Origin: Hyphomicrobium sp. LHD-15
GTDB taxonomy: Bacteria > Pseudomonadota > Alphaproteobacteria > Rhizobiales > Hyphomicrobiaceae
Assembly (NCBI RefSeq): GCF_031157355.1
Contig: NZ_JAVIFT010000005.1
Span: 62,001-126,000 of the forward strand
Reading direction: 5' to 3'
DNA: 64,000 bases
The notes beneath the pieces were generated by a model. That model did no database searches. It saw nothing but the letters and a program-made list of their open reading frames with translations, and was not told the origin of the DNA. The position numbers were made by a program, and so were the translations under genes. Positions 9,137 through 19,090 of the stretch are shown piece by piece (the stretch's first letter is position 1; every line of letters begins with the position of its first letter).

Positions 9137-10582
9137 ATGCACGATATTGTCCCGGTCATCCTGTCGGGCGGCTCGGGAACTCGGCTCTGGCCCCTCTCGC
9201 GGGCCATGTACCCGAAACAGTTCATCAGCGGATTGAACGGGCAGCCGGCAAGCCTGCTCGCGGCCACCCTCACGCGCTTGAAGCCCCAGGACGGCTTCGC
9301 CGCGCCGATTGTCGTCAGCAACAACGCCCACCGCTTCCTGGTACGCGATCAGGCCGGCACAGCGGGTGTCGAGCCCGAGACCATCGTGCTCGAGCCAGAA
9401 GCCCGTAACACCGGCCCCGCCATCGCGGTCGCGGCCCTTCTCGCCGCCAAGCGCAATCCCGCGGCCATCCTGGCCGTCATGCCGTCCGATCACGTGATCG
9501 ACGACCCGGCTGGCTTTTCGGACGCGGTCCGGCGCGCAGCCGAAGTGGCGAGCCAGGGCCGCATCGTGCTGTTCGGAATTGCGCCCACCGAGCCGCACAC
9601 CGGCTATGGCTACATCCGCAAGGGCGGCGGCCTCTCGGACGGCGCGGGCGCGGCCTTCGAGGTCGACAAGTTCTTCGAGAAGCCGGACGCGGAAACCGCA
9701 GCCGCGTATCTCGAGGACGGCCGCTACCTCTGGAACAGCGGAATTTTCGTGTTCCGCGCCGACACCCTGATCAACGAGCTCACCCGCCACGATGAGGCCA
9801 TGCTCGTCGCCGCGCGCCGCGCGCTCGAACTCGCTGCCGAGGATCTCGGTTTCCTTCGCCTCGACGCCGAGGCCTTTGCCAAATCGCCGAGCCTCTCGAT
9901 CGACTACGCGATCCTGGAAAAAACCGACAAGGCCGCCGTGCTGCCGATCTCGATCGGATGGAGCGACCTCGGCTCGTGGGCCTCGCTCTGGGATGCGGCC
10001 CCGCGCGATGCCGACGGAAACTTCGTCCAGGGCGATGCCCTGCTCGAGGACACGGCCAACTGCTACATCCGCAGTGAGAACGCCCTCATCTCGACCATCG
10101 GCGTGAAGGACCTCGTCATCGTCGAGACGCCCGACACGGTCCTGGTCGCCGACCGATCGCGCTCGCAGGACGTCTCCCGCTTCGTCAAGCGGCTCAAAGC
10201 TGCCAACCGCACGGAGCACGAGCAGAACCTGCGGAACTACCGGCCGTGGGGCTTCTTCGAAACCCTCAACATCGGCACTCGCTTCCAGGTCAAGCTGCTG
10301 CACGTCAAGCCGGGCGGCATCCTCTCCATGCAGATGCACCACCATCGATCCGAGCACTGGATCGTGGTTCAGGGTACCGCCCGCGTGACCGTCGACGGCC
10401 AGGAGAAGCTCGTCCGCGAGAACGAGAGCGTGTACATCGTCGCCACCCAGTGGCACCGCCTGGAAAACCCCGGCAAGGTGCCGCTGGAGCTGATCGAGGT
10501 GCAGATCGGCACTTACCTCGGCGAGGACGACATCATCCGCACCGACGACATCTACAATCGCGCCGCAGGCGAAACCCGTTAG
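9137..10582 (+). CDS. manC: Mannose-1-phosphate guanylyltransferase / mannose-6-phosphate isomerase
   Basis: 481-residue bifunctional enzyme (type II PMI; also called AlgA, XanB or CpsB) converting fructose-6-P to mannose-6-P and mannose-1-P to GDP-mannose. The nucleotidyltransferase signature LSGGSGTRLWPLSR is at the N-terminus with PKQF after it. The C-terminal cupin domain carries QMHHHRSEHW (metal-binding His residues) and PWGFFETL. GAGGGGGG lies about 8 nt before the ATG. GDP-mannose may feed polysaccharide synthesis and possibly the lipid A operon just upstream. Confidence 0.94.
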   Translation: MHDIVPVILSGGSGTRLWPLSRAMYPKQFISGLNGQPASLLAATLTRLKPQDGFAAPIVVSNNAHRFLVRDQAGTAGVEPETIVLEPEARNTGPAIAVAALLAAKRNPAAILAVMPSDHVIDDPAGFSDAVRRAAEVASQGRIVLFGIAPTEPHTGYGYIRKGGGLSDGAGAAFEVDKFFEKPDAETAAAYLEDGRYLWNSGIFVFRADTLINELTRHDEAMLVAARRALELAAEDLGFLRLDAEAFAKSPSLSIDYAILEKTDKAAVLPISIGWSDLGSWASLWDAAPRDADGNFVQGDALLEDTANCYIRSENALISTIGVKDLVIVETPDTVLVADRSRSQDVSRFVKRLKAANRTEHEQNLRNYRPWGFFETLNIGTRFQVKLLHVKPGGILSMQMHHHRSEHWIVVQGTARVTVDGQEKLVRENESVYIVATQWHRLENPGKVPLELIEVQIGTYLGEDDIIRTDDIYNRAAGETR

Positions 10583-10586
10583 CCGG

Positions 10587-10610
10587 GGTAGGGGGACCTC
10601 TCCCCCTACC
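10587..10610 (+). terminator. Hairpin after manC
   Basis: A perfect 10-bp stem (GGTAGGGGGA / TCCCCCTACC) with a CCTC loop starts 4 bp after the manC stop. There is no strong T-tract after it, so it may be a weak terminator or an RNA-stabilising 3' hairpin. Confidence 0.55.
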
Positions 10611-10780
10611 AGTTGCCTGCTGCCCGCGCCCAATACCCAGCCTCACATCAGCCATTTCCGTACCGTACACGACGGAAACCGAGCCGATGTGGGAGATGCC
10701 GGGCGGAGAGCGCCGCCGGCCACATGCGGGCTCGCCACGTGCAATCTCGGTCAGGCGAATCCTGGCCGCCGGAGTTCAAA

Positions 10781-11179
10781 GTGTATAGTCACTCGTTCCA
10801 CCCACATTTTGGCGGCCGCCCGGCCGGTATCGGTCGGCTCGCCTGCGGCATCGCCCTGTTTTTGGGCATGTCCTCGGTCGCAAAAGCCCAATCTCCACAG
10901 CCAAGTGCGGACGAGCCGGACTGCCTGACAATTAGCCAATCCTCCTCGTCCACCTACATGATCGCCAACGCCAACTGCCCTCAGTCGAGCGTACTGGCCT
11001 CCATCGAACTGGCCGAAGACGTCTCCATCGCCCGCTGTTTCACCAAGAAAATCAGAAGCCAGATCTCGATCGCCAGCGATCGCGCCGTGCCCCACATTAA
11101 TTATCAGTGCATCGAAGGATCGCCCGGTTGCTCTCTGGAGGTCTTGCGGGGCATGTTTCCCGAATGCCATTCCGGCTGA
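10781..11179 (+). CDS. Secreted hypothetical protein
   Basis: 132 residues starting at GTG 10781, with GGAG about 7 nt upstream. The N-terminus is a signal peptide (LACGIALFLGMSSVAKA, cleavage near AKA-QS). The mature ~95-residue protein has six cysteines, suggesting disulphides in the periplasm. No family is recognised. The frame stays open upstream to 10613, but that extension is Arg-rich and lacks a ribosome site, so the shorter form is preferred. Confidence 0.55.
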   Translation: MYSHSFHPHFGGRPAGIGRLACGIALFLGMSSVAKAQSPQPSADEPDCLTISQSSSSTYMIANANCPQSSVLASIELAEDVSIARCFTKKIRSQISIASDRAVPHINYQCIEGSPGCSLEVLRGMFPECHSG

Positions 11180-11317
11180 TAAAACGTCGGGGCACTTCCG
11201 AAAAAAAGCCTGATACAGCGTAAAGATAGCGTCGCGTCACATGGACGGCCCGGCTGCAAAGCTGTTTGCTGTCCGGAACTTGAAGCCCTTCACCCGAGGT
11301 GGGACTAAGTCTCAATC

Positions 11318-12511
11318 ATGGCTGCCTTCGATCGCGACTCCGCGCTTGAGCGCCAGCAGATCCATGAGATCTCGATCAACGTTGCCCGTCGGCTGCTGAG
11401 GCTCCTGGAGCGCAGCCGCAATACGCCGCCCCACGTCGCGGCCGATATCGGGTCGGGCGCCCGGGTCATCTCCGATGTCCAGCGCGAGATCGAGCAATTG
11501 ATGGCCTCGCTCCCCGCCCATGGACCGCTCGACATAGCCGTTCTCACCCATATTCTCGGCAGCCATCGCCGCGCGCTCGATATGCTGGAGGTGCTGGAGG
11601 CGCGCCTGACACAGGCCGTCGGCCCTGACGAAACCAGATCAGACGCCGCACGCGCGCATTCGGCTCTACTGGCAACATCGCGCGAGATCGAACGCGATGC
11701 CCAGCGCTACGCCCAGAGCTATCCCGAAAGCTATCCTCAGAGCTACCCGTTGCCGTCTCCGGGAGGAGCGAGAGCCCCGCTGGCGCTTACCGGTCCGGCC
11801 AACATGCCGGGGCCCTATCCGCCGCAACCGGGCGCGCCTCAGCGCCAAGGTGCGCAGCGCCCGCCTGCACAGCAGCCGCCACCCCCGGCTCATGGGTTCG
11901 GACGTCGGCCCGAACCCCCGCTGACAAAGAAGCGGCGAGCAGGCAACGCACCCAAGCTGCCCACGCTATCCGAGGTTCGCGCCCTCCTGACCGATCGCAA
12001 GGTGACCGCCGCATTCGCGGTGATGACCGTGGTCGCCGGGCTTGCCGTCTCGGTGTTGAGCTTCATCGGAGGCGGCGACGCCAAGCATGCAGCGCTCGAG
12101 CCCGGACAAAAGCTCGACGGCAGGCTCGATGACGCCGCTCCCGAAACCGGCAGCCTCGCTCCCTCCGGCGGCAGCATGAGCGCGGAAGCGGCCCCCGCCA
12201 CCGCGGCGCTTGGCCCCGTGACAGACCCGCTCATGGAGCAGCCCTATCTGGTCGTGCTCGCGACCCGCCAGACCACAGAGGAGTTGCATCAGGATTTCCG
12301 GTCGCTCAAAGGCAGCTACCCCGACATCCTGGGCACCGCCAAAGCGCGCGTCGACCGCGTCCAGGGGCAGGATCGCCAGAACTGGTACCGCCTGTCGCTC
12401 ATTCCGCCTCAATCGCGTGATGATGCGAAGGCAGTCTGCAGCAGCCTCAGGAGCGCAGGCATGGTCGGATGCTGGATCAGGCCGTTGCCGCTGGGCCGGC
12501 CCCAGCACTAG
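11318..12511 (+). CDS. SPOR-domain membrane protein
   Basis: 397 residues: a helical cytoplasmic region (1-130), a Pro/Gln/Tyr-rich low-complexity segment (130-210, with repeated QSYP), one transmembrane helix (about 229-250), a Ser/Ala-rich periplasmic linker, and a C-terminal SPOR-like domain (about 305-385; PYLVVLATRQTTEELHQDF ... GMVGCWIRP). SPOR domains bind denuded septal peptidoglycan, so a cell-division or envelope role is likely. Its TAG stop is formed by the CTAG at the edge of a palindromic element, so the last codons may have been reshaped by insertion. Confidence 0.7.
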   Translation: MAAFDRDSALERQQIHEISINVARRLLRLLERSRNTPPHVAADIGSGARVISDVQREIEQLMASLPAHGPLDIAVLTHILGSHRRALDMLEVLEARLTQAVGPDETRSDAARAHSALLATSREIERDAQRYAQSYPESYPQSYPLPSPGGARAPLALTGPANMPGPYPPQPGAPQRQGAQRPPAQQPPPPAHGFGRRPEPPLTKKRRAGNAPKLPTLSEVRALLTDRKVTAAFAVMTVVAGLAVSVLSFIGGGDAKHAALEPGQKLDGRLDDAAPETGSLAPSGGSMSAEAAPATAALGPVTDPLMEQPYLVVLATRQTTEELHQDFRSLKGSYPDILGTAKARVDRVQGQDRQNWYRLSLIPPQSRDDAKAVCSSLRSAGMVGCWIRPLPLGRPQH

Positions 12512-12777
12512 GCTGTGAACTCACTATCGCTGGCGCATTGACGCGAGGACTTTTACGTCGCTGGCAGGAGCGATGCCGCCGCAAACCCCATGGTTTGCAA
12601 GGTCTCGCGACGAACCGGCGGCGGAAAAGGACCGCGCCCCTGCGGGGTGAGTCAAAGCGAGCCAATGGCGTCGTCAAACCGCTTGTCCGATGCGACGGCA
12701 TCGACCTGCGCGTTTTTCCTAGCCCTTGGCTCGCTTTGACTCATCACTGCACCAGCCATAGTGAGTTCACAGCCTAG
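12508..12777. mobile_element. MITE-like palindromic element (270 bp)
   Basis: The ends are perfect 20-bp inverted repeats: CTAGGCTGTGAACTCACTAT at 12508-12527 and its reverse complement at 12758-12777. Imperfect pairing extends ~10 bp further in (CGCTGGCGCA versus GGCTGGTGCA). A second nested 17-bp inverted pair lies at 12649-12665 and 12726-12742. No coding sequence is supported inside. Size, terminal repeats and CTAG boundaries fit a miniature inverted-repeat element mobilised by a CTAG-targeting transposase (for example IS5-type); no transposase is in the window. Confidence 0.72.
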
Positions 12778-12894
12778 CAGGGCCGCCAACCGCGAGTTGG
12801 CTCCCTTCGACCAGCTTGGCTTGCGGCAAACCTCCAATGTGCCTATGTGGTCCTCCGCGATAGTCGTCCTCGTTGTCTCTGCCCGGCGGTGCAT

Positions 12895-14576
<1,682 letters not shown>

Positions 14577-14579
<3 letters not shown>

Positions 14580-14700
14580 CCCATGATCGCTTCGGGCCCA
14601 CGCGCTCCGATCGTCGCGCCCCCTATCGGGCGCGACGTGAATCGGCAGCGCAGGAAATGCCTGAAGCGTGAATCATCGGTCTCACTAAAATGACCATGAT
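14577..14700. repeat. Dispersed palindromic repeat, long copy A
   Basis: About 120 bp starting at the permease stop codon. It contains CCATGATCGCTTCGGGCC, CCCTATCGGGCGC and the closing TGAAGCGTGAATCATCGG. The same segment recurs in long form at 29785-29905 and in short form at 43115-43174 and 48264-48320. The ends are complementary (GATCGCTTC / GAAGCGTGAATC) and can fold into a bulged hairpin. Intergenic REP-like family. Confidence 0.75.
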
Positions 14701-14718
14701 CGCGTTACCGCTTCGCCG
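14701..14718. repeat. Left 18-bp direct repeat flanking the GIY-YIG unit
   Basis: CGCGTTACCGCTTCGCCG, identical to 15263-15280, where it is the 3' end of the next gene. Identity stops at once on both sides. Fits a target duplication or a copied 3' end. Confidence 0.7.
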
Positions 14719-14726
14719 ACACGCCT

Positions 14727-14798
14727 CTGGGTCCCGGCTCAGCGTTTCACGCATGCGGAGGTCAAACTCCGCATGACGCTTCACTTGGCCGGGATGAC
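14727..14798. repeat. Left inverted-repeat block of the GIY-YIG unit
   Basis: CTGGGTCCCGGCTC (14727-14740) and TTGGCCGGGATGAC (14785-14798) are the exact inverse complements of 15220-15233 and 15183-15196 on the other side of the nuclease gene. This is the common alphaproteobacterial GTCATCCCGGCC-type repeat. Confidence 0.75.
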
Positions 14799-14814
14799 AC
14801 GCAGCAAGCTGATC

Positions 14815-15114
14815 TCACGTCGTGATGTCCTGCCAAAGATCGCGCCATTGCGGGTTCTGCTGCTCGATGAGTTGGAGCTTCCAAGTCCGCAGCCAACGCT
14901 TAACGCGTTTCTCGCGAAGGATGGCTACGTTGATATCCATGTGTGGCTCGAAATAGACGAGCAGCTTGACCGCGTATCGCTTCGTGAACCCGGGAACCAA
15001 GCCGTCCCTGTGCTCCTGAACCCGGCGGACAAGATCGTTTGTGACGCCGACATGGAGCGTTCCGTTTCGCTTGCTGGCAAGAATGTAGACAAAATACGGA
15101 GACCCGGCGGACAT
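14815..15114 (-). CDS. GIY-YIG domain endonuclease (YhbQ/UPF0213-like)
   Basis: 99 residues made up almost entirely of a GIY-YIG nuclease domain: YFVYILASKRNGTLHVGVTND carries the GIY/YIG-equivalent blocks (VYI and HVG), then the catalytic Arg in DLVRRVQEH, and a C-terminal EKRVKRWLRTWK. Stand-alone domains of this size are widespread in alphaproteobacteria, often next to palindromic repeats. The gene lies inside two nested inverted repeats and an 18-bp direct repeat, so a role in moving or maintaining this unit is plausible. No DNA-binding domain is evident. Confidence 0.85.
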   Translation of the reverse strand: MSAGSPYFVYILASKRNGTLHVGVTNDLVRRVQEHRDGLVPGFTKRYAVKLLVYFEPHMDINVAILREKRVKRWLRTWKLQLIEQQNPQWRDLWQDITT

Positions 15115-15182
15115 GACCCTCTCAAATCTCCAGCGCCGCTTACGATCACGTGCTGCAATAAGAAGCCCATTTTGGAACCCGC

Positions 15183-15233
15183 GTCATCCCGGCCAAGCTC
15201 CGGCCTGAGCCGGAGCGCAGAGCCGGGACCCAG
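15183..15233. repeat. Right inverted-repeat block of the GIY-YIG unit
   Basis: GTCATCCCGGCCAA (15183-15196) and GAGCCGGGACCCAG (15220-15233) mirror 14785-14798 and 14727-14740. Between them is an internal palindrome (CTCCGG...CCGGAG). Confidence 0.75.
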
Positions 15234-15262
15234 CGCAACAAATGTAGGACGCCTGAAAAGGC

Positions 15263-15280
15263 CGCGTTACCGCTTCGCCG
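15263..15280. repeat. Right 18-bp direct repeat (3' end of hypothetical gene)
   Basis: CGCGTTACCGCTTCGCCG, identical to 14701-14718. It covers the stop codon and last codons of the minus-strand gene 15267-15977. Confidence 0.7.
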
Positions 15281-15977
15281 GTGTACCTGTCGCGAGGTCG
15301 CTGCGCTTGGCCGTGCCCATCAGAATGGCGACGTACTGAGACGCGCCTTCGATCATCGCGCCGGGATGCGCGAGATTTGCAAGCGTCCCCGCGATCAACG
15401 CGTCGTAACCGAGCCCCGCGCGCCCGATCGTCAGCAGCGCCCGATCGCGCTTGTCGATCTCGTCCATGACGGCTTCCGCTTGCGGGCGGCTCTGCGCGCC
15501 TTCAAATTCGTGCGCAACGAGCGCGAGGCCGTAGCGCTGGCCGACCAGCAGCGCGCGCACGTCGAACGCAGGGTCGGCAGGCTCGCCCGCGACGCGGGCG
15601 GCGGCCGCCTCACGCGGGCTCGCAACGTGATGCGCATCGACGAATGCGGTGTAGAGATCGAAAAAGCCCGGTCGCCCGGTCTTGGCGATGTCGGCGGCAA
15701 CCCGCTCGCAACCGCCATGCCACAGCGCCGCTTCGGGATCGTCCTCGCACGTCATTTTCACAGAATAGGCCCGCGGTAGCGCAAAGCGCCCCTGCTCGTC
15801 CGACAGCATGATGGCAAACGAGATCCATCCCGTGGCCAGCGCAAGCGCCAACAGGGCCGGCCACCGGCGGCGGACGGTATCGCGCATCTGCGCCAGGGTA
15901 TGGGTGAGAGTAGCCATCATGACGGGCGGGAAAATCCCACCACCGCGCAGCCAAGGCAAGCCTCTCCGCGCGGTCAT
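15267..15977 (-). CDS. Hypothetical single-pass membrane protein
   Basis: 236 residues with a hydrophobic helix near residues 40-57 (WPALLALALATGWISFAIML) and an extracytoplasmic helical domain. No family recognised. The start at 15977 is preferred because GGAG lies about 10 nt upstream; ATGs at 15920 and 15917 have no such site. It follows the L,D-transpeptidase gene on the same strand with a ~30-bp gap, so envelope function by association is possible. Its last codons (CGGCGAAGCGG TAA) are part of the 18-bp direct repeat shared with 14701-14718. Confidence 0.6.
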   Translation of the reverse strand: MTARRGLPWLRGGGIFPPVMMATLTHTLAQMRDTVRRRWPALLALALATGWISFAIMLSDEQGRFALPRAYSVKMTCEDDPEAALWHGGCERVAADIAKTGRPGFFDLYTAFVDAHHVASPREAAAARVAGEPADPAFDVRALLVGQRYGLALVAHEFEGAQSRPQAEAVMDEIDKRDRALLTIGRAGLGYDALIAGTLANLAHPGAMIEGASQYVAILMGTAKRSDLATGTPAKR

Positions 15978-16009
15978 GCTAAATCGCTCCAGATCCGGGC
16001 AGCGTACCT

Positions 16010-17362
16010 CTAGGGCGCAAGCCCTTGCGACGGAGGCGGCGGGGCGTCCGGATCGAACACGTCCGCCATCGCGACCGCGCCATCGCGGCGATAGATGTCC
16101 GGGCGGAACTCGATGCGCCCGTCGGGCTCTGCCCAAGCCGTGATGTAGGCGAAATACACCGGGATCGGACGCGACAGCGGCACGTCGAGCGCCATGCCCT
16201 GATCGAGCACCGCCTGCGCGCGGCCCGGCTGCTCCCAACCGGGCTCGAAGCGGGCCAGCCACTCGACCAGCTCGAACACGTCCTGCACGCGCACGCATCC
16301 CGCGCTGAAGGCGCGCGCACGCTGCTGGAACAACGGCTTCATCGGCGTGTCATGCATATAGACGCCGTGCTCGTTCGCCATGTCGATGCGCACGAGCCCG
16401 AGCGCGTTTTGCGGCCCTGGATCCTGCTTGAGCTTGATCCGCTTGGCATCCGCCTGCGACCAGTCGATCGAGGTCGGATCGAGCTCTGGCCCGTTGAAAT
16501 CGCCGGAGATGACGCGGATGTGCTCCTTCGCCAGATAGTCGGGCTCCTTGACGAGCCGCGGGAACACGTCGAGCTGTGCCACGCTGTCCGGCACGCGCCA
16601 GTACGGGAAGAAGTTCAAGTTGCGGATCGTCGCCTTGAGCGTCGGCGTCTCGCGCCCGTTGCGCCCGACGATCACGCGATGGCGGAGCACCGTCTGATAT
16701 CGTTCCACCGCTTCGAGCTGGAAGGCCGGCACGTTGACCAGCACATACCGCTCCTCCGGCGGCGTCTGCACGAGTTCGAGAATGCGCCCATGATTGAGCT
16801 TGAGCTGCGACAGCCGCTCCTCGGCGGTGATGTTGAGCGCGGCAAGCGTCGGCTGATCGACGCGGCCGTTCGCACGCAGGCCGTTACGCTCCTGGAAGCG
16901 CACGACCGCCTGCTCGACATCGGAATCGAACGAGTAGTCGTTGTAGCTCGAAGAGCGAGCCAGCTCGCCCGTCGCCATCAAGCGGCGCCGAAGCGCACTT
17001 ACGCGCTCGTCGTCGTCACCGGGACGCATCATGCGGTTGCCGGGAATCGCGGGCCAGCCGCCCTTGCTGACGATGCCTTGATAGAGGTCGATGGCCTTTT
17101 CCATGGCGACGAGCATCTCGTCGCTGCGCCACGGCACTTCGTTCGGCCTGAGATCGTTGAGCGTATCCTGGCGCGGCGGCGTGCGCTCGGCTTGCGAGCG
17201 CTTACCGGAATAGTCGGGCGATCCGAACGAGGTGATCCCCTCCCACCACGCGCCATCCTGCGCGGCAGCCGACGAGCCGGACCAGATCGCGGCGAGCGCA
17301 AAAACCACCAGGCCGAGGCTGCGAGCATCGCGGCGCTGGCGAAACAGCATGAGAGGAGTCAC
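16010..17362 (-). CDS. L,D-transpeptidase (YkuD) with peptidoglycan-binding domain
   Basis: About 450 residues. A signal peptide (SLGLVVFALAAIWSGSSAAA) leads to a periplasmic enzyme. A PGB-like segment (SFDSDVEQAVVRFQERNGLRANGRVD) and the scaffold domain precede the catalytic block HDTPMKPLFQQRARAFSAGCVRVQD, in which Cys is the nucleophile of the HxnSxGCxR motif. Such enzymes form 3-3 crosslinks or attach proteins to peptidoglycan. It is a paralogue of the gene at 26375-27667 with the same architecture. The start is GTG 17362 or ATG 17350; neither ribosome site is decisive. Confidence 0.88.
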   Translation of the reverse strand: MTPLMLFRQRRDARSLGLVVFALAAIWSGSSAAAQDGAWWEGITSFGSPDYSGKRSQAERTPPRQDTLNDLRPNEVPWRSDEMLVAMEKAIDLYQGIVSKGGWPAIPGNRMMRPGDDDERVSALRRRLMATGELARSSSYNDYSFDSDVEQAVVRFQERNGLRANGRVDQPTLAALNITAEERLSQLKLNHGRILELVQTPPEERYVLVNVPAFQLEAVERYQTVLRHRVIVGRNGRETPTLKATIRNLNFFPYWRVPDSVAQLDVFPRLVKEPDYLAKEHIRVISGDFNGPELDPTSIDWSQADAKRIKLKQDPGPQNALGLVRIDMANEHGVYMHDTPMKPLFQQRARAFSAGCVRVQDVFELVEWLARFEPGWEQPGRAQAVLDQGMALDVPLSRPIPVYFAYITAWAEPDGRIEFRPDIYRRDGAVAMADVFDPDAPPPPSQGLAP

Positions 17363-17542
17363 CGGAAATCCAATCCCTAAAATGTCCGAAAACGGGGGTT
17401 CTGGCGAAAGCCGCGCACGTCAAAAAGTCTTAGACGCAATCGATATGGCCAAACAAAGACCCACAATCAACCAGCACACCAACAAATCCCTGAAAATTCA
17501 ACAGGTCTCGACGCAGCACCGGTAAGCCAACCCCAGGCGCCG

Positions 17543-18550
17543 TCAATGCGGGAAATGATCCCACCCGGCCGCCCCGATTTCGAGCGCACGACCGTCTGGC
17601 CCGGTGACGGTAATACCGCTTCCGGTTGCAACATGGCCGATCTCCGAGACGGCAACGCCGCCCGCCGCCGCAGCAGCACGAAACGCCTCCGCGCGATCCG
17701 GTGGGACGGCGGCCAGCACCTCGTAATCGTCCCCCCCGGTCAGCACGCGTTCGAGTAACGCCGGCCGCTGGAGAAGCGCACGCTGCGCGGCTCCGGAAAG
17801 CGGCACGCGCGCCGAATCGAGTGTTGCCGAGACACCTGAAGCGCGCGCCAGACGCCCACAATCCTTGACCAGCCCGTCCGAGATATCCATGGCCGCCGAC
17901 GCAAAGCCTCTGAGGGCGGGCGCAAGCGCCAATCGCGGCTCCGGCCGCAGATAACGCCCGATCAGATGACGTGTCTCCGCTTCGTCGAGGCCCAACACGC
18001 CGCCAAGCTCTCGATCCTGCCGCAACAACAGGCCGAGCGCGCTATCGCCGAGCGTGCCGGAAACGAAAAGCACATCTCCGGGGCGCGCCGTCGCCCGGCG
18101 CACCATTCGCCCGGTCGGCACGCTGCCGATGGCCGTTATCGTCGCCGAGAACGGCCCCGGCCTCCGGTCGGTGTCGCCACCGGCCAACCCGATTCCGAAT
18201 GCCGCCTGCGCATCGGCCAAGCCTCCTGCAAACGCGTCGAGCCAACCGCGTTCCGGCCGCTCGGGAAAAGCGAGAGACATGAGATAGGCGATCGGCCGCG
18301 CACCCTTTGCCGCGAGATCCGAGACATTGACTGCGAGCGCTTTCCACGCGATGTCGGCCGCCGCATCGTCCGGAAAGAAATGCACGCCTGCGGCAACCGC
18401 ATCGGTCGTGAGTACGAGATCTTCGCCGGGAGGCGGCGCGAGCAGCGCGCAATCATCCTTGAGCCCCAGCGCGCCTTGAAATCCGGCTGCAAGCGGCGCG
18501 AAGGTGGTCTCGATCAGCTCGTCCTCCCCCTCCGTCCCGGTGCCGGCCAC
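17543..18550 (-). CDS. thiL: Thiamine-monophosphate kinase
   Basis: 335 residues; phosphorylates thiamine-P to thiamine-PP. AIR-synthase-fold motifs are present: GLKDDCALL, LVLTTDAVAAGVHF, NVSDLAAKGARP, GLAGGDTDRRPG, MDISDGL and LTGGDDYEVL. It is last in the nrdR-rib-nusB operon, beginning with GTG 3 bp after the nusB stop. This gene order is conserved in alphaproteobacteria. Confidence 0.95.
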   Translation of the reverse strand: MAGTGTEGEDELIETTFAPLAAGFQGALGLKDDCALLAPPPGEDLVLTTDAVAAGVHFFPDDAAADIAWKALAVNVSDLAAKGARPIAYLMSLAFPERPERGWLDAFAGGLADAQAAFGIGLAGGDTDRRPGPFSATITAIGSVPTGRMVRRATARPGDVLFVSGTLGDSALGLLLRQDRELGGVLGLDEAETRHLIGRYLRPEPRLALAPALRGFASAAMDISDGLVKDCGRLARASGVSATLDSARVPLSGAAQRALLQRPALLERVLTGGDDYEVLAAVPPDRAEAFRAAAAAGGVAVSEIGHVATGSGITVTGPDGRALEIGAAGWDHFPH

Positions 18551-18553
18551 GCG

Positions 18554-19090
18554 CTAATCCCCCTCGCCGGGAGGCGCCTCGAACTCTTTCGCGCGGATCT
18601 TGTGTGCGATCCTGTCGAGCACGCCATTGACGACCTTCGGCTCGTCGGCCTCGAAGAACGCCTTCGCGATGTTGATGTACTCGTTGATGGTGACGCGCGC
18701 AGGAACGTCGCTGCGCTCCATCAGCTCGAACACACCCGCACGCATGATCGCGCGCAGAATGGAATCGACGCGTACCAGCCGCCAGCCGGTACGAAGCTGC
18801 TGATCGACCAGAGGATCGATCTCGCGCTGCCGGCGCACGACGCCCTTCACCACATCGGCGAAGAACGTGGTGTCCGCTCCTTCGAGGCTCGTCAGCGGGT
18901 CCGGCTTCGCATCCGCTTCGTCCGCCCCGTCGCTGGGTTGAACCCGCGCCGCCATGAACTGCTCGATCACGTCGCCCGCGTCGGTGCCAGCCAGATCCAT
19001 CTGGTAGAGCGCCTGCACGGCTGCCATGCGCGAGACGGTGCGCGGCTTGGGAGCATCGCCACCGGATTTCCTTTTCTTGGGCACGCTCAT
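18554..19090 (-). CDS. nusB: Transcription antitermination factor NusB
   Basis: 178 residues, all-helical NusB fold: SRMAAVQALYQMDLAG, FFADVVKGVVRRQREID, DSILRAIMRAGVFEL and VTINEYINIAKAFFEADEPKVVNGVLD. NusB with NusE (S10) binds boxA in rRNA leader RNA. The ATG overlaps the ribH stop (ATGA). A charged N-terminal extension of ~18 residues is typical of alphaproteobacterial NusB. Confidence 0.95.
   Translation of the reverse strand: MSVPKKRKSGGDAPKPRTVSRMAAVQALYQMDLAGTDAGDVIEQFMAARVQPSDGADEADAKPDPLTSLEGADTTFFADVVKGVVRRQREIDPLVDQQLRTGWRLVRVDSILRAIMRAGVFELMERSDVPARVTINEYINIAKAFFEADEPKVVNGVLDRIAHKIRAKEFEAPPGEGD

Noticed and set aside
8681-10633. 650-codon open frame antisense to ppk2 and manC
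   Set aside because: It spans two well-supported genes and an intergenic gap on the other strand; composition is that of an antisense frame.
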